DNA from: Bordetella parapertussis
GTDB taxonomy: Bacteria > Pseudomonadota > Gammaproteobacteria > Burkholderiales > Burkholderiaceae_D
Reading direction: 5' to 3'
DNA: 5,034 nt
Assembly: GCA_945867725.1 (NCBI GenBank)
Contig: CAMBJI010000183.1
Span: forward strand, 1 to 5,034
This document shows, piece by piece, positions 1 through 5,034 of this stretch. Within the stretch, counting starts at the first letter, position 1; every line of letters begins with the position of its first letter. The notes beneath the pieces are model-generated. The model searched no databases. It was not told the origin of the DNA and was given only the letters and a program-made list of their open reading frames with translations. A program made the translations under genes and the position numbers.

Positions 1-1152
1 AGCGTTGGCGAAAATAAATGGTGTGGCGAGCATCGACAAGACCACGGCTGCCAGTATCAACTGCACCAAATTCGGATCGACCAGCCCGAGAGCACCTGCC
101 TGATTCAGCAGCACAAAACCGAACTCACCACCCTGTGCCAGACCCAAGCCGGTGCGCAGCGCAATACCCGGGGAGGCACCAAACACTCTGGCAAGCAGCG
201 CGATCAGGCTAAACTTAATAAGCAAGGGCACTGTCAGCAGCACCAGCACCAGCAACCAGTTCTCAATCACCAGCCGCATATCGAGCAACATGCCAACGGT
301 GATAAAAAATAATCCAAGTAACACGTCGCGGAATGGCTTGATATCTTCTTCCACCTGAAGTCGATACTCAGTCTCGGAGATCAGCATGCCAGCGATGAAT
401 GCACCCAAGGCGAGCGACAGCCCCGCAATCTCGGTGATCCAGGCAGCACCCAGGGTGATCAACAGTAGGTTAAGCATGAAGAGTTCTTGCGAGCGTCGCT
501 GAACAACAATGCGGAACCAACGGCGCAGCAATACCTGTCCGAACGTGAGCAGTAAAGTGAGCACGAAGACGGCCTTGAGTCCGGCCCAGGCAAGATCCTC
601 AACAATGTCCGCACCGGGATTCGCGAGCGCAGGAACCAGGATCAGCAAAGGCACGACCGCCAGATCCTGAAACAACAGGATGCTGGTGATCCGGCGTCCG
701 TGTTCGCTTTCAAGTTCGAGTTTTTCTGTCAGGAGTTTGAGCACGATAGCCGTGGAAGACATGGACAGCGCGCCGCCGAGAGCAAACGAGGCGCTCCAAC
801 CAATATCGAAGACCTTCGGCAAAAATTGGGCGAGCAAACCGCCGCACAACATCGTGACAAGAATGGTGACTACCACTTGCGCCATACCCAGACCGAACAC
901 ATTTCGTCGCATGGACTTAAGTTTGGGCAGGGAGAACTCGAGGCCGATGGAAAACATCAGGAAGACCACACCGAACTCGGCCAGCATGTGCGTCGCAGGA
1001 CTATTCGATGCTAGACCCAAGGCATGCGGGCCAATCAGAATTCCCACCGATAAATAGCCCAACATAGGTGGCAAATGCATCATGCGGAATGCGACCACCC
1101 CGAGCACCGCGGCAACGAGCAGGATCAGGGTAAGTTCAAGGGCTGAATACAT
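1..1152 (-). CDS. Kef-type monovalent cation:proton antiporter (CPA2 family), N-terminal part
   Basis: This is an inner-membrane antiporter that exchanges K+ (or Na+) for H+. The reading frame runs without a stop from the ATG at 1152-1150 to the window edge, giving 384 residues. Family members with a C-terminal TrkA-N/RCK nucleotide-binding domain are about 600-660 residues, so the missing part may hold that domain. The visible part is almost all hydrophobic helices, starting MYSALELTLILLVAAVLG. Family motifs are GGALSMSSTAIVLKLL (about 126-141), QDLAVVPLL (162-170), GLSLALGAFIAGMLIS (244-259), LLGLFFITVGMLLD (278-291) and QGGEFGFVLL (340-349). The segment EEDIKPF (268-274) matches the KefC regulatory loop ESDIEPF, but the preceding KefC His is Gln266 here. 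The gene is transcribed away from kdsD, and no clear Shine-Dalgarno precedes the start. Family assignment is firm. Ion specificity and glutathione gating cannot be read from this fragment. Confidence 0.93.
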   Translation of the reverse strand, partial: MYSALELTLILLVAAVLGVVAFRMMHLPPMLGYLSVGILIGPHALGLASNSPATHMLAEFGVVFLMFSIGLEFSLPKLKSMRRNVFGLGMAQVVVTILVTMLCGGLLAQFLPKVFDIGWSASFALGGALSMSSTAIVLKLLTEKLELESEHGRRITSILLFQDLAVVPLLILVPALANPGADIVEDLAWAGLKAVFVLTLLLTFGQVLLRRWFRIVVQRRSQELFMLNLLLITLGAAWITEIAGLSLALGAFIAGMLISETEYRLQVEEDIKPFRDVLLGLFFITVGMLLDMRLVIENWLLVLVLLTVPLLIKFSLIALLARVFGASPGIALRTGLGLAQGGEFGFVLLNQAGALGLVDPNLVQLILAAVVLSMLATPFIFANA

Positions 1153-1185
1153 AGGGTGTGGGCCAGGCCGCAAATTACCATCAGC

Positions 1186-1214
1186 GTTATATAAACGGAA
1201 TCTGCAGCAAGCCA
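1186..1214 (-). promoter_or_regulatory. Weak candidate promoter for the antiporter gene
   Basis: Read on the minus strand, TATAAC (1191-1186) resembles a sigma-70 -10 box. TGGCTT (1214-1209) lies 17 bp upstream in the -35 position but matches the TTGACA consensus poorly. Transcription would start near 1179, leaving a leader of about 27 nt before the ATG at 1152. The overlapping TATATA (1193-1188) is an alternative -10. The assignment rests mainly on position and AT-richness. Confidence 0.25.
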
Positions 1215-1220
1215 CCGCCC

Positions 1221-1254
1221 GGCAAGGTTTTCTTGCGTCTGGCAGGTTTTTTGC
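1221..1254. repeat. Imperfect tandem direct repeat upstream of kdsD
   Basis: GGCAAGGTTTTCTTGC (1221-1236) and GGCAGGTTTTTTGC (1241-1254) are identical apart from two single-base insertions in the first copy. Their starts are 20 bp apart, close to two helical turns. The first copy also contains an inverted repeat, GCAAG-GTTTT-CTTGC. The pair sits directly upstream of the kdsD -10 box, covering the expected -35 region. It could be a regulator site, a bent T-tract element or an old local duplication. The repeat itself is visible in the sequence, but its function is unknown. Confidence 0.55.
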
Positions 1255-1268
1255 TTTAGATCTTGGGC

Positions 1269-1274
1269 TATACT
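1269..1274 (+). promoter_or_regulatory. Candidate -10 box of kdsD promoter (possibly leaderless mRNA)
   Basis: TATACT matches five of six bases of the sigma-70 -10 consensus TATAAT. It ends six bases before the kdsD ATG at 1281, so the usual start of transcription would fall on or next to the A of the ATG. No Shine-Dalgarno lies upstream of that ATG, which fits a leaderless transcript. The -35 position at 17-bp spacing (1246-1251, GTTTTT) is poor, so the promoter may be weak or need an activator. Confidence 0.45.
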
Positions 1275-1280
1275 TTGCGT

Positions 1281-2309
1281 ATGAGTTTACCGCATGAACA
1301 AAATTCTTCGCATCAATTTGACAACGTCGCTGCATTACGCGCGTTGAAACTTGCGAAGGAAACCCTACAAATCGAGGCCGACGCTGTCCTCGCGGTGATG
1401 CATCGGCTGACCGAATCTGCCGATGACCCCTTTGCAAGGGCCACAGCCCTGCTGCTGAGCTGCACGGGCAGGGTCGCTGTCTCCGGCATGGGAAAGTCGG
1501 GGCATATCGCGCGCAAGATTGCCGCCACCCTCGCCTCAACCGGCACCCCGGCGCTCTTTGTTCACCCCGCCGAGGCAGCTCACGGCGATTTAGGCATGGT
1601 GACGGAGGCCGATGCCATGATCGCCATCTCTTATTCCGGGCAATCTGATGAGCTCATGGCCATCCTGCCTGTGGTCAAGCGCATGGGCGCCAAGCTGATT
1701 TCTATGACAGGCAATCCCCAGTCGCCGCTGGCAAAGCTTGCCGATGTCCATCTCAACGTCGCCGTTGCCCGCGAGGCCTGCCCGCTGAATCTCGCGCCAA
1801 CCGCAAGTACCACCGCTACTCTGGCCCTGGGCGATGCGCTGGCGGTCGCTTTACTGGATGCTCGCGGTTTCCGGGAAGAGGATTTTGCCCGATCCCATCC
1901 CGGCGGTGCGCTCGGCAGGCGCCTGCTCACCCATGTACGCGATGTCATGCGCACCGGAGACGACATTCCCGCCGTGCGCCCGGAAATGAGCCTGCCGGAA
2001 GCACTGATTGAAGTCACCCGCAAAGGCATGGCGATGACGGCCGTCGTCGACGATGCGTTTCGCGTGGTAGGAATTTTTACTGACGGTGACTTGCGTCGCC
2101 TGATTGAGCAGGGCAAAGATTTTTCGCGCACGGCGATCGGTGACCTGATGTACAAGCACCCGCGTCGAGTGCATCCGGAACAGTTGGCAGTCGAAGCCGT
2201 AGACCTGATGGAATCCCACAGAATCAATCAAGTGCTGGTGGCGGATACCGATGGCCGACTGGTGGGGGCGTTGCATATTCATGACCTGACGCGCGCCAAG
2301 GTGATCTGA
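1281..2309 (+). CDS. kdsD: Arabinose-5-phosphate isomerase KdsD
   Basis: KdsD converts D-ribulose-5-phosphate to D-arabinose-5-phosphate, the first committed step of cytoplasmic Kdo synthesis for LPS. The 342-residue product has an N-terminal SIS sugar-isomerase domain (about 45-190) and two CBS domains (about 219-275 and 284-342). It contains GMGKSGH (69-75), HPAEAAHGDLGM (95-106), REACPLNLAPT (164-174) and SHPGGALGR (205-213). The four residues equivalent to E. coli K59, E111, E152 and H193 are present as K72, E124, E165 and H206, a constant offset of 13. E. coli KdsD has 328 residues, and the extra length is at the N-terminus. An in-frame TAG at 1257-1259 limits the start to TTG 1263, TTG 1275 or ATG 1281. 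The ATG is preferred, although it has no Shine-Dalgarno. The stop overlaps the kdsC start. A capsule-type paralogue (KpsF/GutQ) is less likely given the operon context. Confidence 0.97.
   Translation: MSLPHEQNSSHQFDNVAALRALKLAKETLQIEADAVLAVMHRLTESADDPFARATALLLSCTGRVAVSGMGKSGHIARKIAATLASTGTPALFVHPAEAAHGDLGMVTEADAMIAISYSGQSDELMAILPVVKRMGAKLISMTGNPQSPLAKLADVHLNVAVAREACPLNLAPTASTTATLALGDALAVALLDARGFREEDFARSHPGGALGRRLLTHVRDVMRTGDDIPAVRPEMSLPEALIEVTRKGMAMTAVVDDAFRVVGIFTDGDLRRLIEQGKDFSRTAIGDLMYKHPRRVHPEQLAVEAVDLMESHRINQVLVADTDGRLVGALHIHDLTRAKVI
2298..2305 (+). promoter_or_regulatory. Ribosome binding site of kdsC
   Basis: AAGGTGAT lies inside the last codons of kdsD, three bases before the kdsC ATG at 2309. 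It resembles the 16S rRNA anti-Shine-Dalgarno complement and supports this start. Together with the TGATG stop/start overlap it suggests translational coupling. Confidence 0.6.
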
Positions 2310-2848
2310 TGCAGGCAAGCCAAAAATCCACAGCGGCAGAGCGCGCCAAACAAGTCAGACTGATGGTCTTTGATGTCGAGGGCGTGCTGACCGATGGGCG
2401 CCTTCGTTATGGCAGTGATGGCGAAATACTGAAGACATTCAATGTGCTGGATGGTCATGGCATCAAGCTACTGCAGCAATCAGGCGTCAAAACCGCCATC
2501 ATCAGCGCCCGGCAATCATCGATCGTGGCAAAGCGCGCCGCAGATCTAGGTATCAGCATCGTAATGCAAGGCGTCCATGACAAGCGCTCGGCGTTCGAAA
2601 CGCTGCTCGCCGAGACCGGACTGACCGCACAGGATTGCGGCTTCATGGGAGACGATGTCATTGATCTGCCCGTCATGACCCGTGTCGTATTTGCCGCCAG
2701 CGTACCGAATGGTCATGAGGAAGTGCGGTCCCGTGCGCACTACGTGGCACAAGCGGGTGGTGGCCTTGGTGCGGTACGCGAAGTGTGCGATTTCATTTTG
2801 CGTGCGCAAGATAACTATCAAGCGGCATTGGCGCCGTACTTGGTATGA
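2309..2848 (+). CDS. kdsC: 3-deoxy-D-manno-octulosonate 8-phosphate phosphatase KdsC
   Basis: KdsC hydrolyses Kdo-8-phosphate to Kdo and phosphate in the cytoplasm. It is a small capless HAD-superfamily phosphatase that works as a tetramer. The 179-residue product shows HAD motif I as FDVEGVLTDG (21-30) with nucleophile D22, motif II as ISARQS (65-70), the conserved Lys in HDKRSAF (K92), and motif IV as GDDVIDLPVM (114-123). The C-terminal GGGLGAVREVCDFIL matches the family tail that reaches into the neighbouring active site. One point is odd: the residue two after the nucleophile, normally Asp and the general acid/base, is Glu24 (GAG at 2378-2380). Motif II also has Ala67 where Gly is common (TGR/SGR). 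The remaining family features, the length and the gene order make the identity secure. Whether the Glu variant is fully active cannot be told from sequence. The start overlaps the kdsD stop by one base, and the stop overlaps lptC. Confidence 0.96.
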   Translation: MQASQKSTAAERAKQVRLMVFDVEGVLTDGRLRYGSDGEILKTFNVLDGHGIKLLQQSGVKTAIISARQSSIVAKRAADLGISIVMQGVHDKRSAFETLLAETGLTAQDCGFMGDDVIDLPVMTRVVFAASVPNGHEEVRSRAHYVAQAGGGLGAVREVCDFILRAQDNYQAALAPYLV

Positions 2849-3438
2849 CGAGCCGCGTCCATCAGCGTATACCGGCCCTGGTGCTTCTAGGTGCCGTCAC
2901 GCTGCTGGCAGCCGGCAGCTTCTGGCTGGTCCAACTCAGTCAACAATCCGCAGTGAAAACGACACCGCAAAGCGGGCGAACAGAGCCCGATTATTTCGTG
3001 GAGAACTTTACCTATTCGAAAGTAGATGCCAGTGGCCGGGTGGAGTACATCATTGAAGGCGTAAAAATGACGCATTACCCCGCCGACAAGCGCAGCGTTA
3101 TTGACAAGCCCGTGGTCCGCAACTTTTCATCTGCCCGCCCGCCGACCACGGTACGCGCAGAGACTGCCAATATTAACGGCGACCATACCGAACTGAAATT
3201 AATCGATAACGTCATTCTCGAGCGCCCACAAACTCGAGGCGACGAGCCGCTGACAGTAACATCCGACTACATGCTGGTACTGCCGAAAAAAGATATTGTA
3301 AAAACGGACCGCCACGTTGACATTCGCGTTGGCAGCATGCGTATGTCAGGTACCGGCATGCTCGTCAATAATGCAACACGTCAGCTGACTCTGGAGAGCA
3401 GGGTCAATGGGATTTATCAACCACCCAAAAAACCATAG
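2845..3438 (+). CDS. lptC: LPS export system protein LptC
   Basis: LptC is a bitopic inner-membrane protein that accepts LPS from the LptB2FG transporter and passes it to LptA in the periplasm. The 197-residue product is close to E. coli LptC (191). It has a short basic N-terminus, one membrane helix (about 10-31, from PALVLLGAV to FWLVQL) and then a periplasmic beta-jellyroll domain. That domain begins near EPDYFVENFTYSKVDASG (47-64) and continues through EYIIEGVKMTHYPADKRSVIDKPVV, a typical LptC region. There is no cleavable signal peptide, as expected for a membrane-anchored protein. The ATG overlaps the kdsC stop in an ATGA arrangement and has no strong Shine-Dalgarno, so translation is probably coupled. 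LptC sequences diverge strongly between species, so the call relies on fold-level pattern plus position between kdsC and lptA. Confidence 0.94.
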   Translation: MTSRVHQRIPALVLLGAVTLLAAGSFWLVQLSQQSAVKTTPQSGRTEPDYFVENFTYSKVDASGRVEYIIEGVKMTHYPADKRSVIDKPVVRNFSSARPPTTVRAETANINGDHTELKLIDNVILERPQTRGDEPLTVTSDYMLVLPKKDIVKTDRHVDIRVGSMRMSGTGMLVNNATRQLTLESRVNGIYQPPKKP

Positions 3439-3468
3439 GCAAGTAGCACGTAACACGCATCCGAATTC

Positions 3469-3474
3469 AAGGAA
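3469..3474 (+). promoter_or_regulatory. Ribosome binding site deciding the lptA start
   Basis: AAGGAA lies seven bases before the ATG at 3482. It is the clearest Shine-Dalgarno in the cluster and favours this start over the in-frame ATG at 3407, which would add 25 polar residues ahead of the signal peptide and overlap the end of lptC. Confidence 0.75.
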
Positions 3475-3481
3475 GAACGCG

Positions 3482-4048
3482 ATGAAAAATAATTTCTTAT
3501 CTCACATAATCCGATCAAGCTTTACAGCGCTCATGGCTGCCGTGATGCTGCAGGCAGCCCACGCAGAAAAAGCGGATTTCGACAAACCTACGCAGGTAGA
3601 AGCCAATAACGGAACCTACGATGAAGCCAAACAGACCAATGTCTTCACTGGCAACGTCGTGCTGACACGCGGCACGCTGATTATGCACGCCGAAAAAATG
3701 ACGGTGCGCAAGGATGCAGCAGGCAACCAGTTTGCAACGCTGTACGCAGCACCCGGTAGCGTTACCAAGTTTCGGCAAAAGCGCGATGGTGGCAAAGATA
3801 TGTGGATTGATGGCAGCGCTTCAGATCGTATTGAATACGACACTAAAACCGAAATTGCCAAACTATTCAAGAACGCAAAAATAAAAATGACGGAAGCAGG
3901 CAAGATCACCGATGAAGTCGAAGGTGAGTTCGTGTCCTACGACAGCAGAACCGAGTTTTACACCGTCACCAACTCCACCAGTGGCGAAAGCAAGCCGGGA
4001 ACCGGCAGAGTGCGCGTCGTGATCCAGCCACGCAACGCAGAAAAATAA
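3482..4048 (+). CDS. lptA: LPS export periplasmic bridge protein LptA
   Basis: LptA forms the periplasmic bridge that carries LPS from LptC to LptD at the outer membrane. The 188-residue precursor is similar in length to E. coli LptA (185). It has a signal peptide: basic start MKNN, hydrophobic stretch about 14-24, and a likely cleavage after AHA at residue 28. The mature protein is an OstA-like beta-jellyroll, seen in [20 protein letters not shown], then [19 protein letters not shown] and a stretch of alternating polar and hydrophobic strands. The tail is polar ([21 protein letters not shown]). The gene follows lptC after 43 bp and has its own good Shine-Dalgarno, unlike the coupled genes before it. 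Four bases separate its stop from lptB. In E. coli a sigma-E promoter lies upstream of lptA; no convincing counterpart was seen here. Confidence 0.95.
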   Translation: MKNNFLSHIIRSSFTALMAAVMLQAAHAEKADFDKPTQVEANNGTYDEAKQTNVFTGNVVLTRGTLIMHAEKMTVRKDAAGNQFATLYAAPGSVTKFRQKRDGGKDMWIDGSASDRIEYDTKTEIAKLFKNAKIKMTEAGKITDEVEGEFVSYDSRTEFYTVTNSTSGESKPGTGRVRVVIQPRNAEK

Positions 4049-4052
4049 GACA

Positions 4053-4805
4053 ATGACTCAAAGCGCTTCCAGCACCCTGAGCGTACGCAGCCTGCAGAAG
4101 AGCTACGGTGTGCGTCGTGTCGTGAAAGATGTATCCATTGAGGTCGTCAGCGGTGAAGTGATCGGCCTTCTTGGCCCCAATGGCGCGGGCAAGACCACGT
4201 CGTTTTACATGATTGTCGGACTAGTGCCATCAGAGGCCGGCGAAATCCTGCTGGATGGCGAGCGCATCTCCAACCTCCCGATACATCGCCGTGCCGAGCG
4301 TGGTCTCTCTTACCTACCGCAGGAAGCGTCCGTTTTTCGAAAGCTGTCAGTCGAAGATAATATTCGCGCTGTGCTGGAGTTACAAAAGTCCGACGGCAAA
4401 CCGCTCTCGCGCGAGGAAATCGACAAGAGACTCGATACTTTGTTGGAAGAATTGCAAATCAAGAGTCTGCGCCAAAACCCGGCGTTGTCGCTATCGGGTG
4501 GCGAACGGCGCCGCGTCGAAATTGCACGCGCATTGGCAACCAACCCGCGCTTTATCTTGCTTGATGAACCCTTTGCTGGCGTGGACCCAATTGCGGTGAT
4601 CGAAATTCAGCGTATCGTCCGCTTTCTCAAAGCGCGCGGCATTGGTGTGCTGATCACGGACCACAATGTGCGCGAGACCTTGGACATTTGCGATCGTGCC
4701 TACATCATCAATCAGGGCTCGGTACTGGCCTCGGGCAGTCCGGACGAGATCATCGCCAATGAGTCAGTTCGCCGAGTGTATCTCGGTGAAAATTTCCGCA
4801 GGTAA
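4053..4805 (+). CDS. lptB: LPS export ABC transporter ATP-binding protein LptB
   Basis: LptB is the cytoplasmic ATPase of the LptB2FG transporter, which extracts LPS from the inner membrane and drives it along the Lpt bridge. The 250-residue protein has a complete set of ABC motifs: Walker [10 protein letters not shown] (41-49), Q-loop YLPQEAS (87-93, Q90), signature LSGGE (147-151), Walker B ILLDEP (168-173) with catalytic E172, the D-loop at 178 and H-loop H204 in [15 protein letters not shown] (94-100) corresponds to the E. coli segment holding F90 and R91, which contacts LptF/LptG; here these are F95 and R96. The C-terminal [11 protein letters not shown] is characteristic of LptB and separates it from branched-chain amino-acid (LivF/LivG) ATPases. 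The N-terminus is slightly longer than in E. coli (241 residues). The start has no strong Shine-Dalgarno and lies four bases after lptA, consistent with coupling. Confidence 0.98.
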   Translation: MTQSASSTLSVRSLQKSYGVRRVVKDVSIEVVSGEVIGLLGPNGAGKTTSFYMIVGLVPSEAGEILLDGERISNLPIHRRAERGLSYLPQEASVFRKLSVEDNIRAVLELQKSDGKPLSREEIDKRLDTLLEELQIKSLRQNPALSLSGGERRRVEIARALATNPRFILLDEPFAGVDPIAVIEIQRIVRFLKARGIGVLITDHNVRETLDICDRAYIINQGSVLASGSPDEIIANESVRRVYLGENFRR

Positions 4806-4817
4806 GGGCGAGCCTCA

Positions 4818-5034
4818 ATGAAGCAGACCCTACAGCTCCGCGTTTCACAGCATCTAGCGTTAACGCCGCAGCTACAACAATCCATACGATTGCTGCAGTT
4901 GTCTACGCTGGAACTGCATCAGGAGTTGGAGCAAATGCTGACGGATAATCCTTTGCTCGAGCGACTTGATGATCCGCTCGACCATTCAATTCGCCTGCTC
5001 GGCGATGGCGCAATCAGCCAAGCACCAACAACAC
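4818..5034 (+). CDS. rpoN: RNA polymerase sigma-54 factor RpoN, N-terminal fragment
   Basis: RpoN directs RNA polymerase to -24/-12 promoters, which need ATP-dependent enhancer-binding activators. The window holds the first 72 codons plus one base; the full protein is normally about 470-500 residues. The visible part is region I, the glutamine- and leucine-rich activator-responsive segment: [20 protein letters not shown] followed by [20 protein letters not shown] and the DNPLLE motif (43-48). The core-binding, DNA-binding and RpoN-box domains lie beyond the window. The ATG is 12 bases after the lptB stop; AAGG at 4804-4807 or the GAG at 4810-4812 could serve as a weak ribosome site. The spacing suggests cotranscription with lptB, as in E. 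coli. Confidence 0.96.
   Translation, partial: MKQTLQLRVSQHLALTPQLQQSIRLLQLSTLELHQELEQMLTDNPLLERLDDPLDHSIRLLGDGAISQAPTT

Larger units (their letters stand above)
1153..1280. promoter_or_regulatory. Divergent intergenic region between antiporter gene and kdsD
   Basis: This 128-bp gap separates two divergently transcribed genes and so should contain the start signals of both. It holds a good -10-like hexamer for kdsD, a weak promoter candidate for the antiporter gene, and an imperfect tandem repeat rich in T-tracts. Neither flanking gene has a recognisable Shine-Dalgarno here. No RNA gene or small ORF with support is visible. Confidence 0.7.

Noticed and set aside
18..1057. Several plus-strand open frames of 64-125 codons in the first kilobase
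   Set aside because: They are opposite the antiporter gene, which is open throughout on the minus strand and has clear family motifs. The plus-strand products resemble nothing known.
1222..1236. GCAAG-GTTTT-CTTGC hairpin near T-rich sequence as a rho-independent terminator
   Set aside because: The stem is only five base pairs, it sits between divergent genes where no transcript needs to end, and the T-run is not directly after the stem.
1263..1280. TTG at 1263 as the kdsD start
   Set aside because: It is a rare start codon with no Shine-Dalgarno and overlaps the apparent -10 box. ATG 1281 gives a product already longer than E. coli KdsD.
1631..2318. Long minus-strand open frames (198 and 155 codons) opposite kdsD
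   Set aside because: They lie wholly or almost wholly opposite a firmly identified gene, encode low-complexity Ser/Arg- or His-rich sequence with no family resemblance, and are the expected by-product of GC-rich codon use.
3003..3020. GAACTT followed by TCGAA inside lptC as a sigma-E promoter for lptA, as in E. coli
   Set aside because: The two boxes are only about seven bases apart instead of about 16, and the site lies some 470 bp upstream of lptA.
3217..3238. Two CTCGAG palindromes 10 bp apart inside lptC
   Set aside because: They fall within well-supported coding sequence (LER and TRG codons) with no flanking AT-rich or T-run context, so chance is the simplest explanation.
3407..3481. 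Upstream ATG at 3407 as the lptA start
   Set aside because: It would place 25 polar residues before the signal peptide and overlap lptC, while ATG 3482 has a clear Shine-Dalgarno and gives a standard signal peptide and length.

Overview
This window carries the conserved proteobacterial locus for lipopolysaccharide (LPS) inner-core Kdo supply and LPS export, followed by the start of the sigma-54 gene. The gene order kdsD-kdsC-lptC-lptA-lptB-rpoN is the one known from Escherichia coli. The protein sequences, a moderately GC-rich composition (by eye, mid-50s percent) and the neighbouring Kef-type antiporter suggest a betaproteobacterium, probably Burkholderiales and possibly Oxalobacteraceae. 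The taxonomic call is inference from general resemblance, not from a database search.

Layout. Positions 1-1152 on the minus strand hold the first 384 residues of a CPA2/Kef-type cation:proton antiporter whose C-terminal part lies outside the window. A 128-bp divergent intergenic region (1153-1280) follows, with a candidate leaderless promoter for kdsD and an imperfect tandem repeat. From 1281 onward all genes lie on the plus strand and are tightly packed: kdsD (1281-2309), kdsC (2309-2848, 1-bp overlap), lptC (2845-3438, 4-bp overlap), lptA (3482-4048, 43-bp gap with its own Shine-Dalgarno), lptB (4053-4805, 4-bp gap) and rpoN (from 4818, 12-bp gap, cut by the window end). No terminator-like hairpin with a U-tract is visible between these genes, so they probably form one operon.

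How the genes work together. KdsD makes arabinose-5-phosphate from ribulose-5-phosphate. KdsC removes the phosphate from Kdo-8-phosphate made by KdsA, which is encoded elsewhere. The resulting Kdo is needed to finish the inner core. LptB powers extraction of completed LPS from the inner membrane with LptF and LptG (not in this window). LptC and LptA form the periplasmic bridge that carries LPS towards LptDE in the outer membrane. RpoN (sigma-54) is a transcription factor that often sits beside this cluster but is not part of LPS export.

No novel system, mobile element, CRISPR array or RNA gene was found. The points most worth a second look are an Asp-to-Glu change at the usual acid/base position of the HAD motif in KdsC, the apparent leaderless promoter of kdsD, and the tandem repeat just upstream of it.
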